From: a virus
IMG/VR virus record: IMGVR_UViG_3300006790_000021
Coordinates: 1-52,626 of that record
Reading direction: 5' to 3' (one strand)
Length of the DNA: 52,626 bases
Below are positions 33,601-44,800 of this stretch, in pieces. Both the position numbers and the translations under genes were made by a program. Numbering within the stretch: position 1 is the stretch's first letter; each line of letters opens with the position of its first letter. A model generated the notes under the pieces. It was not told the origin of the DNA and did no database searches. It saw only the letters and a list, made by a program, of their open reading frames with translations.

Positions 33601-35896
33601 AAATAATCTCCTGCAGAATATCCGCATATGCCTCATCCAAAAGACTGTTGAACTCCTGTAGTTTGCTTTCTGCAGACATTTTTGAGGCTTTCTTCTCTTC
33701 AGTATCCTCTTCCATATCCTCTACAGTCTTCCGGAAGGCAACAGGAAAATCTTTGTACATCTCCATACGGGCCCTAACATTATTCAAACCGCCAGCTGTA
33801 AGACTTTTGACATCCTTTTTGATGGCCTTGGCAAAATCAATCAGACCTGTCAGCATGTTGTTGATCTCACCTTCAATAAGGATGTTAGAAAGATCGTTAT
33901 TGATCTGATCAAGCCTGTAGCGGATAAAGTCCCTCTCTTTTCCCGTAGCTTTGGTTGCTGCGGCCCTGAGTGATACCCGTTCGTTGTAAAGCTTATGCAG
34001 AAAATGACTCAGATCTGTATCTTCCGGAACCATCTCATGACTTACTGCCAGCTGACGTAACCATCTCAGGCGCATACCCGGATGGTTCATTTGAAGAGTG
34101 GTTATATTCTCGCCCGTATACTGTACATTTATAGGTATGATTCTTGACTGCCTGACTTGGAGATGACTCAGACCTAGAAAGTTCTTAATCATATCTGTAT
34201 ACAGAGAAAGCTGCCTGTCGTAAAGCTGGAGTTTTCTGTCATCAAAGTCAGGTCTCTGGAACTCTCTCTTTTTACCAGTCTTGTGAAGATTTACGTTCTT
34301 GTAGTCATAAATGGCTATAGATCCATCTCCATGAACAACAAGAACGTCTGCCGTACCCGCTACATTGTTGCGCTCATCGGGTATGAACTGTTCAGTAAGG
34401 ATTTTAGCATTGGCATCTCTCTCTTTGATACTCTGATAAAGGTGTCTTATACCCTTAAAAAGAACCCCAAGATGATCTTTACTTAAAGTAAAATAACTCT
34501 TGTCTTTACCTGCAAACTCTGGATGCTTACTTAGATGATTATAAACAGCATCTACATATTCCGTATGAACAAAATCAATCTTTTTCCCTGTTCTTTCAAC
34601 CTCAATAAAAGTATCCATGAGGAGCTTTTCATAAAAGTGAAGTATGGTGCCCTTAGTGGTAAAGAGCTCTTTAAGCTCGGGCGTAAATTCCGTGACACCC
34701 CCAAAGATGTCCTTCCGTAAAGTATTCACATAGTCTGAAGGGCGGTAGCGGTATATCTTTCCTCTGAATTTATACCGGTCTTTCTCCATAGTATGCCCTT
34801 CCTCATTGATGGATTCAAACTTCTCAAGTATAGCGTCCTGGGCTTCAGGGATATAATCAATCTTATACCAGGTTTCATCATCAAATGTAAAGTCCAGTTC
34901 CTTATTGGATTTTACTCCCAACTCATCCAGATCCATGTTCAGCACATTCCTGGCGGATGACCTGAAGAGATTGATGGCATTCCTGTTCTTTGAAAAGAGT
35001 CTTTTAAAGAAATCCAACACCAGCTCATACCAGGTCTTTGAGGTGGCCTCATCAGCTACAGTATCTGTAAGATAAGTCACAAGGGCTTCTTCAGCCAGCT
35101 TGGCATCAGTATAGTTATCATACTGAGAATACTCAGTTTTTACGGCCTCATAGACAGGAAGCTTTGTAACCTCAGTAATCATAGCGTTGTACCTGGCAGA
35201 ACCCCTCATCATAGAAACCATGACGTGCATGATCTCATGGGTCACATCCTTGGTATCGGCTTGACCATCAGCAAGTTTGATTATCTTATTGAGAATATCA
35301 GCCTGCCCAATTACGTCTTCCTGAAGCTCATCCGTCCACTCAGCCTGAATGTCCAGGGTACGCAAAAGCTGGGTATTAATGTTTCCAAGCTTCCAGTCCC
35401 GGAGAGAAACATCTTTGCTGCTTGCGTAGTAGGCCTCTTTAAACGGGTTGTAAAAGTTATCATTGACCGCAAGATAGTGTCTTCCATTAGGTGTGGTACC
35501 AACTCTTACACCTCTGATATTTTGTTCATTAAGGGCTTGTTTAATATCTTTCTCGGTAACCTCCGCAGGAAACAGCCCGTTCTCATCAGCCTGGAGCTGA
35601 CTGGCAAGGGCCTTTAGTTTACCGGTCTGATCGTCACTGAATCTGATCTCATCCACTACAGGAACAAAAAACCCTCTGGCATCTTCAAACACTGCCTCAC
35701 CATTTTCATCATATCTTCCCTGATAGTTCCCAATAAATTCCCCGGTGTAACTCTCAGACCATACTTCCAAGACCTGGTTTGGGGTAAGATCCTCATATTT
35801 GTTTTGAATCTCTCTGTAAAGATTTGAAGCCTTCATGTTGGGAGCTCTTACACTGGTAATTTCTCCCTTATTGTTATATGTGACTTGGCATCCCAT
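30659..35896 (-). CDS. Large virion protein with metallopeptidase and PD-(D/E)XK motifs
   Basis: A 1,745-residue protein, probably ejected with the DNA. The N-terminus (about residues 1-120) resembles the start of large polyvalent-type phage proteins. A zinc peptidase motif HEIMH lies at residues 220-224. A PD-(D/E)XK nuclease core follows, with GTAD (Asp517), IYDYKN (Asp531, Lys533) and a QLSLYTDMI helix, as in RecB/Cas4-type nucleases. The remaining 1,100 residues are helical, with weakly hydrophobic stretches near the C-terminus (VLLTLGAIALIRAAT). It shares an ATG/stop junction with the giant gene upstream (overlap at 35896). Domain motifs are solid; timing and targets are inferred. Confidence 0.75.
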   Translation of the reverse strand: MGCQVTYNNKGEITSVRAPNMKASNLYREIQNKYEDLTPNQVLEVWSESYTGEFIGNYQGRYDENGEAVFEDARGFFVPVVDEIRFSDDQTGKLKALASQLQADENGLFPAEVTEKDIKQALNEQNIRGVRVGTTPNGRHYLAVNDNFYNPFKEAYYASSKDVSLRDWKLGNINTQLLRTLDIQAEWTDELQEDVIGQADILNKIIKLADGQADTKDVTHEIMHVMVSMMRGSARYNAMITEVTKLPVYEAVKTEYSQYDNYTDAKLAEEALVTYLTDTVADEATSKTWYELVLDFFKRLFSKNRNAINLFRSSARNVLNMDLDELGVKSNKELDFTFDDETWYKIDYIPEAQDAILEKFESINEEGHTMEKDRYKFRGKIYRYRPSDYVNTLRKDIFGGVTEFTPELKELFTTKGTILHFYEKLLMDTFIEVERTGKKIDFVHTEYVDAVYNHLSKHPEFAGKDKSYFTLSKDHLGVLFKGIRHLYQSIKERDANAKILTEQFIPDERNNVAGTADVLVVHGDGSIAIYDYKNVNLHKTGKKREFQRPDFDDRKLQLYDRQLSLYTDMIKNFLGLSHLQVRQSRIIPINVQYTGENITTLQMNHPGMRLRWLRQLAVSHEMVPEDTDLSHFLHKLYNERVSLRAAATKATGKERDFIRYRLDQINNDLSNILIEGEINNMLTGLIDFAKAIKKDVKSLTAGGLNNVRARMEMYKDFPVAFRKTVEDMEEDTEEKKASKMSAESKLQEFNSLLDEAYADILQEIIYRGQQKFDPTGERSILEGGRGPGMISEMTEGLNRIDEPVTQTIFKMFREKAEEQRLLLLSYESEINKAYKEYKAWAIKQGYNAAGSGIYKPLIRRSKTHIGLVTPYTTTFYDKKQEIIDEQATKKSAGKSTAAEVLWMKEHMEFNSEKWSENLDAQKKRLKEMGTLTDKEINEKLSWYDRYNPTINESAWFRANNYYLKPKSWEDPAMKKWVAEDYKYIMANKPAKKYYEMYLKYNRIMMEMAGYDSVQPNFIPKIRADMVEKLSNWGEFGSHVKMGTVDILGPMQLREVGMLQGALDADGNPTNQIPILHTDDILEGVGDREIAEMKNTLVKEGYDKNTPEFENELDRRIYAKRKARGIDQTSQDLTASLKIMLDNVTRYRVMSDIEDEVVMLRSIMDTDQYTQIPTDNTGRRLYNLFSSEAQKRLGANLGMQGLLDTFINAHMYGRRTQGKDGVVYIAGKPYSAKQLVDKLHELLSLSSIALNPIIASANWTNALVNSRIQGRRGRYYTRQNWKESIDEIATVSDKVLTAMWYFEPSSKNMQRDRAVRSRTGVLNRLTSGRFAYILHRGTINQYGASKVKQQLADAGYLTPDNPYFGDDAVGRTVLISMMKTWVLDVDGKVKNPHDPFHKIEDPEAKSLWELFQHENLIENFDPDTIPVEGLTKEELARFRAIVLKAQAEIKGSTSPWDYSRADSHIVGQLLKKFRDWIPPMAAARFESLRYDPLLDTYTQGYLKGTWNDLIGQGTSQLIAEEEMVEVRKIYYFWKYYAGPTLARFGKLLGETIGMGMWTPYSNNIDEKRARFAYDRIIAENPEINLKKFTFEAFLDFKRNQVKAAATEVRYVLLTLGAIALIRAATDWDEDDNRNALTRYIYRMIVRTNLELTFWFDPQSVYTLIRSPLPVLRLFTDLHKALGNFMMESAEGIGLLPENRRDKTPFFYYTLKNFPFINQILSTIGYFPSYKGRDSFISRYFEERVLK

Positions 35897-38800
35897 TAGC
35901 TGCAGGGTAATAGTGCCTCACGGATTGTCCTGCGGGCATAGTTAATGAATTCCTGGGTCATACCTGTTTGTCGGTTTCCTGCAAAATTGATGACCTCAGG
36001 TTTATAGTCAGCGATAAAGTCCCTAAGTTCTTGGGTGTCTGGGTTTATAATCAACGGCCTGTTCATTTTTTCAGCCTCCTGTATGGTAAGTTTTGTACCA
36101 GGACTGTTCCGGTTCTGAGCAAAAATGACTGTTACGTCAGAATTCTCAATATTTCTTATTGTCCTTAGCCGATAAGCTTCTGCAGCATTTTTTGCGTAGG
36201 GCCCTTCAACCAGTCCATACTTCTCAAGATCAGACTTTCTGGGACCACGTTCAGTTCTCCACCCATAAGGAGCAGTACCTCCGGTTTCATATCCAAGACT
36301 ATCTGCAATCTCAAGAGAATCCATGTCAATACCCCATTGTCCGCCGGCTATTACTTTTTTAATACTCACACGTTTTCCTGATTTAAGTTGTTCAAGTTTT
36401 TCTATTCTTCTTGGCCTGTTGCTCAGAGGGTGGATTTCCCGGTTATTTGTACCTGTCTCGGTATCCTTATCCGTGAAAATGCTTGGCGCCGTACTATTGT
36501 AATCTTTCAGCGAGGCGTATGTTTTGAAGTCTAAAGTTGGATAAGGTGGAGTCCTTGAATCTTTTTTCTTTTCTTTTCTCAGGTAGATCTCCTTACCGTT
36601 CACATAATACTTGCGTAAGCCCCCCATGGTTTTTACCATGAACGGATAGGCGTCATTCTCCTTCATTGAAGAGATAGTTCTCTTACTGGCAACCCATCTA
36701 AAGATACGATTATCCCTGTTATTGAGGGCAAACTGATCAAAGAACCAATACATGTTTTTGGTCTTGGTATCGCCCTCTCTAGGCATAAATGCTTTCAGAG
36801 CATTAATCATCCCTACATCCTGATCTCCAGCAAATATCTCATTGGGGACAATCCTGAGGAAGTTTGCGGGACTCTCTGTTGTACCTGCCTGAAGCATCAG
36901 AAACTTGAACAGATCTTTGGAATATTCCGGGAATTGCTCATGAAGCTCCCTCCAGGCATCTGTGTACATCTCAAGCTCCATTGGATTCACTTTTTTGCCA
37001 GAGAACCCTTTCAGGGTCATGTTGTCAATATAATGTCCCGGAATATGGGTCTTGTTTCTCAGATGAGGTACAAAATTATCTATAAGATAGTTAGATTTCT
37101 TCAATAGTTTCTTGAGTTCCTTAGTCCTTCTTGGTATAGTGTTGTTTATCTTTTTATGATCAAACTTCCCGGTTACCGGATTTGCCTCATATGTCTCAAT
37201 AAGACTGCGCTCATCAAGAAATAACCTCCTATCTCCATAATAAGAATGATAAATTGCTGTTGCCAGCTCACTCCTGAACCTGTCAAGCACGCCAATCTGG
37301 TCATCAAAGGACATAAACTCCTTGCCTCTTATCATGGGGGCTATGAGGTTATCCTTGATCATCCTTACAATACTGTCATTATTCATGAAGGTATGGAAAG
37401 GTGTCAGGATCTTGATTGACTCCTGTACGGCTCTGCGGTGGGGAGCAAGAAAACCCCCATCCTTAAAGAGTCTGTTATAGTTTACAAACCTTACCTCTTC
37501 CGGGCCCCTGGTGATTAAATCTTCAGTCATTTCATTAAGGAGCATTGCAGACAATATGTTCTTACCACCATGCTTTGTATTATAAGTGGAAGCCTGTATG
37601 TACTTAAAGTAATCACTGGCCAGATCTTTAAGCTGAAGATATTTTACAAGGGCTGAATACTGTACAGCATGGTCCCACTCACCCGTATCCATGAACAGGG
37701 GGTTTCCTGCACTATCCGGCACAAAAGGAATAGTAGCCTGTCTCCAGAGCTTATTTGTATTTGCTATGTGTTTGGAATCATATGATACCTTGTAGTCCCT
37801 GCGATAGCTCTCTTTATACTTTCTGGTAAACTCTGCTGGCCCCATAACAGCAGTTGAGCCTTCTTTTCTCAGGGCATTAAAATAGGCGCTCTTTTCTACA
37901 TCCAGACGACTACTGTAATGCTTTATCAAAGGCTGATTCATCAAGGCAATCAGATAGTCCGCAGGTACACCTAGGCTAAGCATCATGGCAAATATGGTTG
38001 CATTCTCTCCACTACCACCAATCTCATGAATAAATGGGTCATTGGGACTATCCGCATATGCAGAGACCAGCTCATTTATAAGATCAGATATATAGTATTT
38101 ACTGCTACTGTCTTTTAGACCGGCAAAGCTTGGGTAGCTTGTATCCGTTTTGTCTGTATAGATGTTGTAAGGAATATCAAGATTTATGTTATCTATGTAT
38201 ACATTGGCTTGTGCAAAATTAATATGAGCTGTGGCCGCCAGAGCGCCGATACTAATGTTCTGCTTAGCGGTTTGAAGCTCATAACCCTTTTTTTGCATAT
38301 ATACTGGGTTGCCAACCTGATATAGGGCGTTTTCATATCTCTTTTTAGCAGCATAAAAGTCATCGCCAAGATATTCTTTCAGTCTCTTCTCACGTTCTTC
38401 AAGCAGCCTGTTACCTGTATCCTTGAGAACGGATACACCTTCATCAATAGTGACTGGTGCATTGAGTTCTCCAAACCTCTCAGGCTTCAGGAGGAGAGTG
38501 CGCTGCAGTTCTATCTTGAGATTGTCCAGGCGCTCATGACCGTTCTTCAGATCAATGGGCAACTCCTGCCACATGGATCTATATTTCTTATAAAGTTCTC
38601 TCAGCTGGGCATCCCTTTCTTCTTTGAGAGCTTTGATGTCTTCAACTCTTTGAGTAAAAGTTTCCCGGACCTCCTCCATTGCGATAACTGCACTCTCAAT
38701 GTTGAGCTGGGATTCCTGGAGAAATTCTTTCCGGTCCCAGATAAAATCCCACACTCCTGAAAGCGCATTCTTTACGTCTTTGGGGAGTTTTGAGGTAAAT

Positions 38801-41800
38801 CCCTCATCACCTATAGCTTTGAGCACAGTTTCATATTGTGTCTGTTTATCCGCAATCATGTCCACAAGGGCACCATAATATGCATCCTGGATCTCCAGGT
38901 ATTCATCTGTTGCAAAGTTAGTAGTGAAGGATCTTTTTCTCTTTTCCCATAACTCTTCCTCATCAGTTAGATATTCTGCATACTTGACCTCACCGTCCAC
39001 TATCTCATAGTTGGGAAGATTTACAAAGAGTTTGTCAAAGTCAAAGTCGGCGCCGGTCTTGGTTACAATCTCACTGGGAACAATCACAATATCATTAGCA
39101 GTAACAGGCAGAAAATCCTTTACAATGATGCTTTCCAGAGAGGACAGGGCCTGAGTGGGAATCCTGAACCCAAGTATCTTTGTCAATCTGGGATCAATAT
39201 CTTTGATATTTACTTCTTTACCATACATCTCTTCAAACCAATGGGGCATATAGACCTCCATACTGATAATCTTTCCCTGATCATTGGTATAGGTTTTCAG
39301 ATCTGAAGCCTGGTAACTGATTTTATCATCCTCCTCATTATAATAATAAGGGGCCCTCTTTAACTCCATAAGAGTAGAAGGCATCAACATCAGGTTTTTC
39401 CCCTTAACTTTCCTGTTGGTGGTACTTGAGCTGATAAGACTTCTCAATATGATTTCTACATCCTGGCTGTTGACCATGGCGTCTGTTCCGTACTGCAGCC
39501 AGCGGATAGATTCCAGCATGTTGGCTGAGGTGTTCCTCTGTTTGCTCAGTTTCCGGTACAACCAGTTTTTTGCCCGTTCAATCTTGTTGTTGTCCACCCT
39601 ATAACCAACAACCTCGCCATTGTCTGTTACAGCCTGCAATCCAAGCTTTTCCTTGGCCAACATCAAGCCGTATTCTATATTGGCTCCTTCAATTTCTCTC
39701 AGCCTTGATACCATCCTGTGGATAGGAGACCTGGTTTTTTTCTGATACTCATCAAGGGAATTCCATTGATTTATTGCTTCCTGATAGTTTACTGTCCCTG
39801 CAGGAGGCATGACCTTTTCCTTAATTCCCCTGATATCTATTGTAGGGAGACCCAATATCCTGCGAATCTTGACAATATTGTAGAGAGCTTCATTGAGAAG
39901 TTCTGCACCCAACTGGTAGTCAGTCATATCAGGATCGCCAAGAATCTCTTTGTATGTATTGTTAGGATCCCCCTCAAAAGCCAGCTTGGCTTCATCAAGC
40001 AAACCCTTCTGAATATCATAGGCTTTTTTTACATCCTCAAAGGGTCTGTCAACGGTAATCCGCTCACCAAGGTCAAAAGTGCTGAGATAGATTTTCTCAC
40101 TCTTATATGCAGGAAACCGGTCAATTTTTGCCGGAGCCACTGCCTGGTCAAAAGGTACTTTGGCCGGGATCTCCCGATATCCTGAGAGAAAGTCCACAGG
40201 TACACCCTGCTCATAAAGATCACTTTCTATATGGCGTTCTTTCTGAGTACCCTGAGATGATTCATTCTTGAAGTTTGGCGCATTGGCCACCTGTATCCCA
40301 ATATACTGCCAGGGTAAAGCATCATTTATAAAAGGATTACTATTCAGGTTACCATATGGATCATATAAGTTTGACGGTGTACCATAACCCGGCTCAAGCG
40401 GTGTACCCGTCTTGGAACCGGTATGGAATATGGTAAGGCCGGTACCGTCATTCTTGGCTTTTTCAGCAAGCTGTTCCAGTGCCGTACCCTGGATAAGCTC
40501 CGGTATAAGCGGTGTAGCAGCAAACTTGAGCATGTTGATCATATTTGCAGACACATTGGGGCCAAAGGCCTGAGGCTTTGTAGGTGGCAATAAATAACCG
40601 GGCTGTTCTACCATTTTACGGGTAATGGTTTTCCCTTGAAGCTCAACAAAGGGATTGTCTTTTCCAATTGTTACCTTTTCTCCTTTCCAACCCCCTTGCA
40701 TTTGCCATTGCCACGAGGCTTCTCTTTTATAGTCCCAGTCCCCTGAACGGATGTGGAGTATCCTGTAAGCCTCCATAGTCCAATATCCATGAGCATCAGA
40801 CTCAACTATACTCTCATAAAGCTTGGCCTTCCTCTTTCCATATTCCTCACCAAATCTCTCAATCAGAGCCTCTTCAAGAGTATTATATACGTCTGCAGAT
40901 GTGAACATCTCTACACCCTGCGGCTTGTATACGTAATCATTCTTGCCAACAGTTACACGGTCTTCTTTAGCCAGAGCCTCCCAGATCTTTTGGTTATCTT
41001 CAGCCTTTATGGATACACCCTCTCTTCCCAAATACTCACCAACCAGGACTATAGCCTTTCTGGGATTTTTGGCAGACTCAATTTTTATAGATTTCTTTTT
41101 AGAATTATAGAGCACTGTTCCAGCCTCTTTTCCCTTATAACCCATCATAAACACCCGGTCATGTTCACCCTTACCCAAGTACGGGCTTTCAGAGATGATT
41201 CCGTAATCCTTGCCTTGGCTTGGAAGCATAAACAAATAATCGTGTACCGGTTTAAGAAACCTTGAGCTTGCTACAATAGGGTCTTCAACATAGGCTACCC
41301 CTAAGTAAGGATCACCATCAGTTTTGAATTTCTTCTCCAGATACTCATTGCTTCTGGGATCAACCATGCTGAGAGTTTTGGGACCCACTGCTCCACTTAA
41401 ACGCTTGACCATATCATCCAGATTCTTGTATTGGGCCGGATGACCTGTGAATATCTTAGTCTGCTCTATGGAACTTTTTAGATAGCTTATTGTAATGAAG
41501 CTGGCCAGTTCCTCTTCACTCATGTCACTCCACAAAGTGTTCTTGCCAAGAAAACCCAATTCCTGGACCCGGTACTTGCGTAGCGTAGGTATCACGTCAG
41601 AGTATATGATACCGTTGAAAGAATACTGAAGAGCCTTGATTACCTCACTATCGTTGATGAATATTCCCTGGCGGGTTGCAAGATCACCACTGCTTGTCAA
41701 AAAGTTCAGAATCCTGTTCTCCGCCATTTCCGTACCGGAAGTAACCATGGACATCACAATCCCGGAATAGTTCTTTATGTTCTCCGTATAGTTTTTCCAG

Positions 41801-44800
41801 TTCTCAGTCATTTGTGGCCTCTTGCTTATGGCATCATCAAGGAAGGCCAGCTCATCTTTCAGGTATTCCTGGAGCTTACTGATTACAGCCTCCGGCGTGG
41901 CAACCTCTGTAGGATATTCAAGGTAATCCGTAGATACGCTCATATCCTCAATTATATTGCCTTCTTCATCTGTAGCAGCTCCCACATCGGCTGAATTAGC
42001 CAGGGTGAATGTTCTTTCAATAGAGTTGTCTGCAGGCCGCAAGATGTGGTACACGCCCCGCGTAAGATCAAGGATCTCCTTTATAAACCTGTCAGGTTCC
42101 CGGAGCTTTTTGAACTCAGTATTATTGTTGTTACTATTGATACCTTCTTCAATCCCGGTAACAATTCTGTTACCTCCCGCAATATGATCAAGAATCTTTG
42201 AAGTTCTGTAATATGGATGCCTGTAGTGAGGAAACTTCTCATAAATCTTTTCTCTCCCCTGCTCAAGCGTATAACCAGTATCCTCGTTGTTTACCCTTCT
42301 GATTTCATCAGCTACAGTATTAAGGCCGGCTACGGTGTAATAGTAGTAGCTATACTCAAGAATATCATATACGCTGTTCCCTTCGGGATTATAATGAGAT
42401 CCTTCACTATATTCAGGACTTCTTATAAACTCAATATTAACCATGGAATTTACGTCTCCCTGGCCTCTCAGATCTGTATAGGGATTATACTTTTTGCTTT
42501 TATAGAGATTGTTTGCAATGTGACTCATTTTTTTAGTCACAATATTTTTAAGAGAATCCGGAAGCATATAGACATCCCCCTCTTTCATCTTTATACTCGG
42601 GATCTCCATACCTATAGCCTCTGCGGTCTTAATCGCATCCTCAAAGGAAAAACCTTCATTGTTGGCTATAGTACTCCTTACATCTTTTGGGAGCTTGGGC
42701 TGATAGTTACCTTCCCAGGCATTTCTGATCTGTCTTTTAAGATTAGCATCATTGGTACGGGCCCGGTAGATCTTAGATCCCTGAGCAACATCTATGTTGT
42801 AGTTTTCATAATACTTGGCAAAGGTCTGGAAAAAAGCAGCCCTTCTCATGTACTGGGCCGCATCAAGCTCATCAATAGGCTTTTTCAGGGCAACCCCGTC
42901 AAGAGCAAAATCCTTGAAAGCCTCATTCAATCCGGGATGGTGGACTATGATTTCCTGAAACTTCACAATCTGATCCTCAATATCGGTAGTATTTGCCAGC
43001 GTTTTTGCTACAATTCCAAAAGCATTTGGCAGACCTTTTCTAAATCCATTAGAAGTAGTCTCACTTCTTCCGGTTGCTTTACCGCGATCTATCACCCCGC
43101 TAAGCCAGAACCTGACAGAGTTTGGTGCACTCATGAAAAGACTTTTCCTGGTTGTTTCTTCAGCCCACTTATTGTCGGGGTCAGTGAGAGTCTCCAGCTC
43201 ATCTATAGTCTCTTCCTCAACATCAATTTTGAGGGTCCGCATATATTCACTATGAAGCCTTACCCAGGATTTATTTGTCTCTGAACTATAAAAGCTTTCC
43301 AGGTCTTTCTCAAAGCTTTCCGCATAGTTCATCATCTCCGCAATATGATTGTTGACAACCTTTACGGTTCTTTCCGGAATGTCCCTCTTCTTCACTCTTC
43401 TTTCAAGAGCTTTTGCCATCTGGTCCGCCTTGGAGTAATACTCAGCAATGTCCTGACCTATCTTATCATAAACCCTGTCATATATCTGTTTGAACTGTCT
43501 TGGAGTAAGACCATCTGTAGTAATCACGTTACGTAATCCGGACTCACGTACAGCATCCAGAAAATGCAGATGTAGATGGGTTACAGCTTCTTTGGTGTAC
43601 TGTACCGTCCTGTCAGGGAGTCTCATTGAAATGTCCCTGTTGAGGGGTTCTGTAAGCTCATGAAGCCGGGAATAGTCTGGAGTCATGTGAGCATAATATC
43701 CATTACTGATGCGCTCAAAAGTTCTTTTGATTCTTGTATCCAGACCAAAATATGTCCTGATAAAATCAAGGAGTCTGGTGAACCAGTTACGGATTGGCTT
43801 GGCTTCAGGAAGCTGGCCAGTCAGCACGTACATCCTAAATAGTTCAGCCAGACCCTCTTCAGCTTGCCGGTCAGTCATGTTCTTGTTCCCATACCTCTTT
43901 CTGTACTCATTGTACATTCTTCTGGCCTCGGGCTCTGTCATGAATAGATATGAAGTAGCGTGATAGGCCTCATGGTATAGGGTCCCCTCTTCAGCGGCAC
44001 TATCAAGGAGAACCCTGCCAAACTCGGTAAACCTCCCCATGGCACCCTGCTTCATCAAGTCATGAACAACCTCAATATCAACCTCAGGGAATCTTATCTT
44101 AAACCAGGCAACAGTCTGCTCTATGTTCTCCGGTATATAGTTAGAAGATGATAGCAACTCTACACTGCGGGATAACCCCGGAGGGACTCCCTCTTTACCA
44201 AGAAAATCACTAAGCAGATCATCATCAGTTTTGGGTGAGGTTTTGCTGTCCTGATTAGACCCGGCAACCTCTGTCCGCCACTGTTCAAAATAAATTAACG
44301 TATTCCTTTCTGTATCCTCCTCACTGCCTTTGGGTATTTGTTTGTAATACCAGTCATAAAATTCTGGAGGAATTTTTCCAGAAGTTTCTACCGGCTGCTC
44401 CACCGGAGCTTTCTTTACAGAAGGTTTTCCAAGCTTCTCCCATTCAGCGTGATAGAGCAGCACATTCAGCTCAGTGTACTCTTCATTATTTTCTTTAAGC
44501 TTCTGATTAAACCACTCTAAAAACTCAGGGGGCCACTCATGTTTTTCCCCCTGGTTCCTGAAAACAGAACCACTATCTACCGGATTTCCCCCCTTACCCT
44601 TGTTACTCTTTTTGTTTGTAACCTGCTTACCAACATCTACGGTCTTATTGACAGCATTTGTTGCCTTCTCTTTTATCTTCTTCCATTTTCCTTTTTGACG
44701 TGAACCTTCTTTAGAAGTAGTGGGTTCCACCTTGGGAATTTTTTCACTTGGAGGCTCAGGCTTACCCGTACTGTAATCACTATATTCAAACATCAGGTTT

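Noticed and set aside
42217-43284. A 355-residue rightward frame inside the giant gene
   Set aside because: It lies wholly opposite the polymerase coding sequence and its translation looks like a shadow (hydrophobic, no motif).
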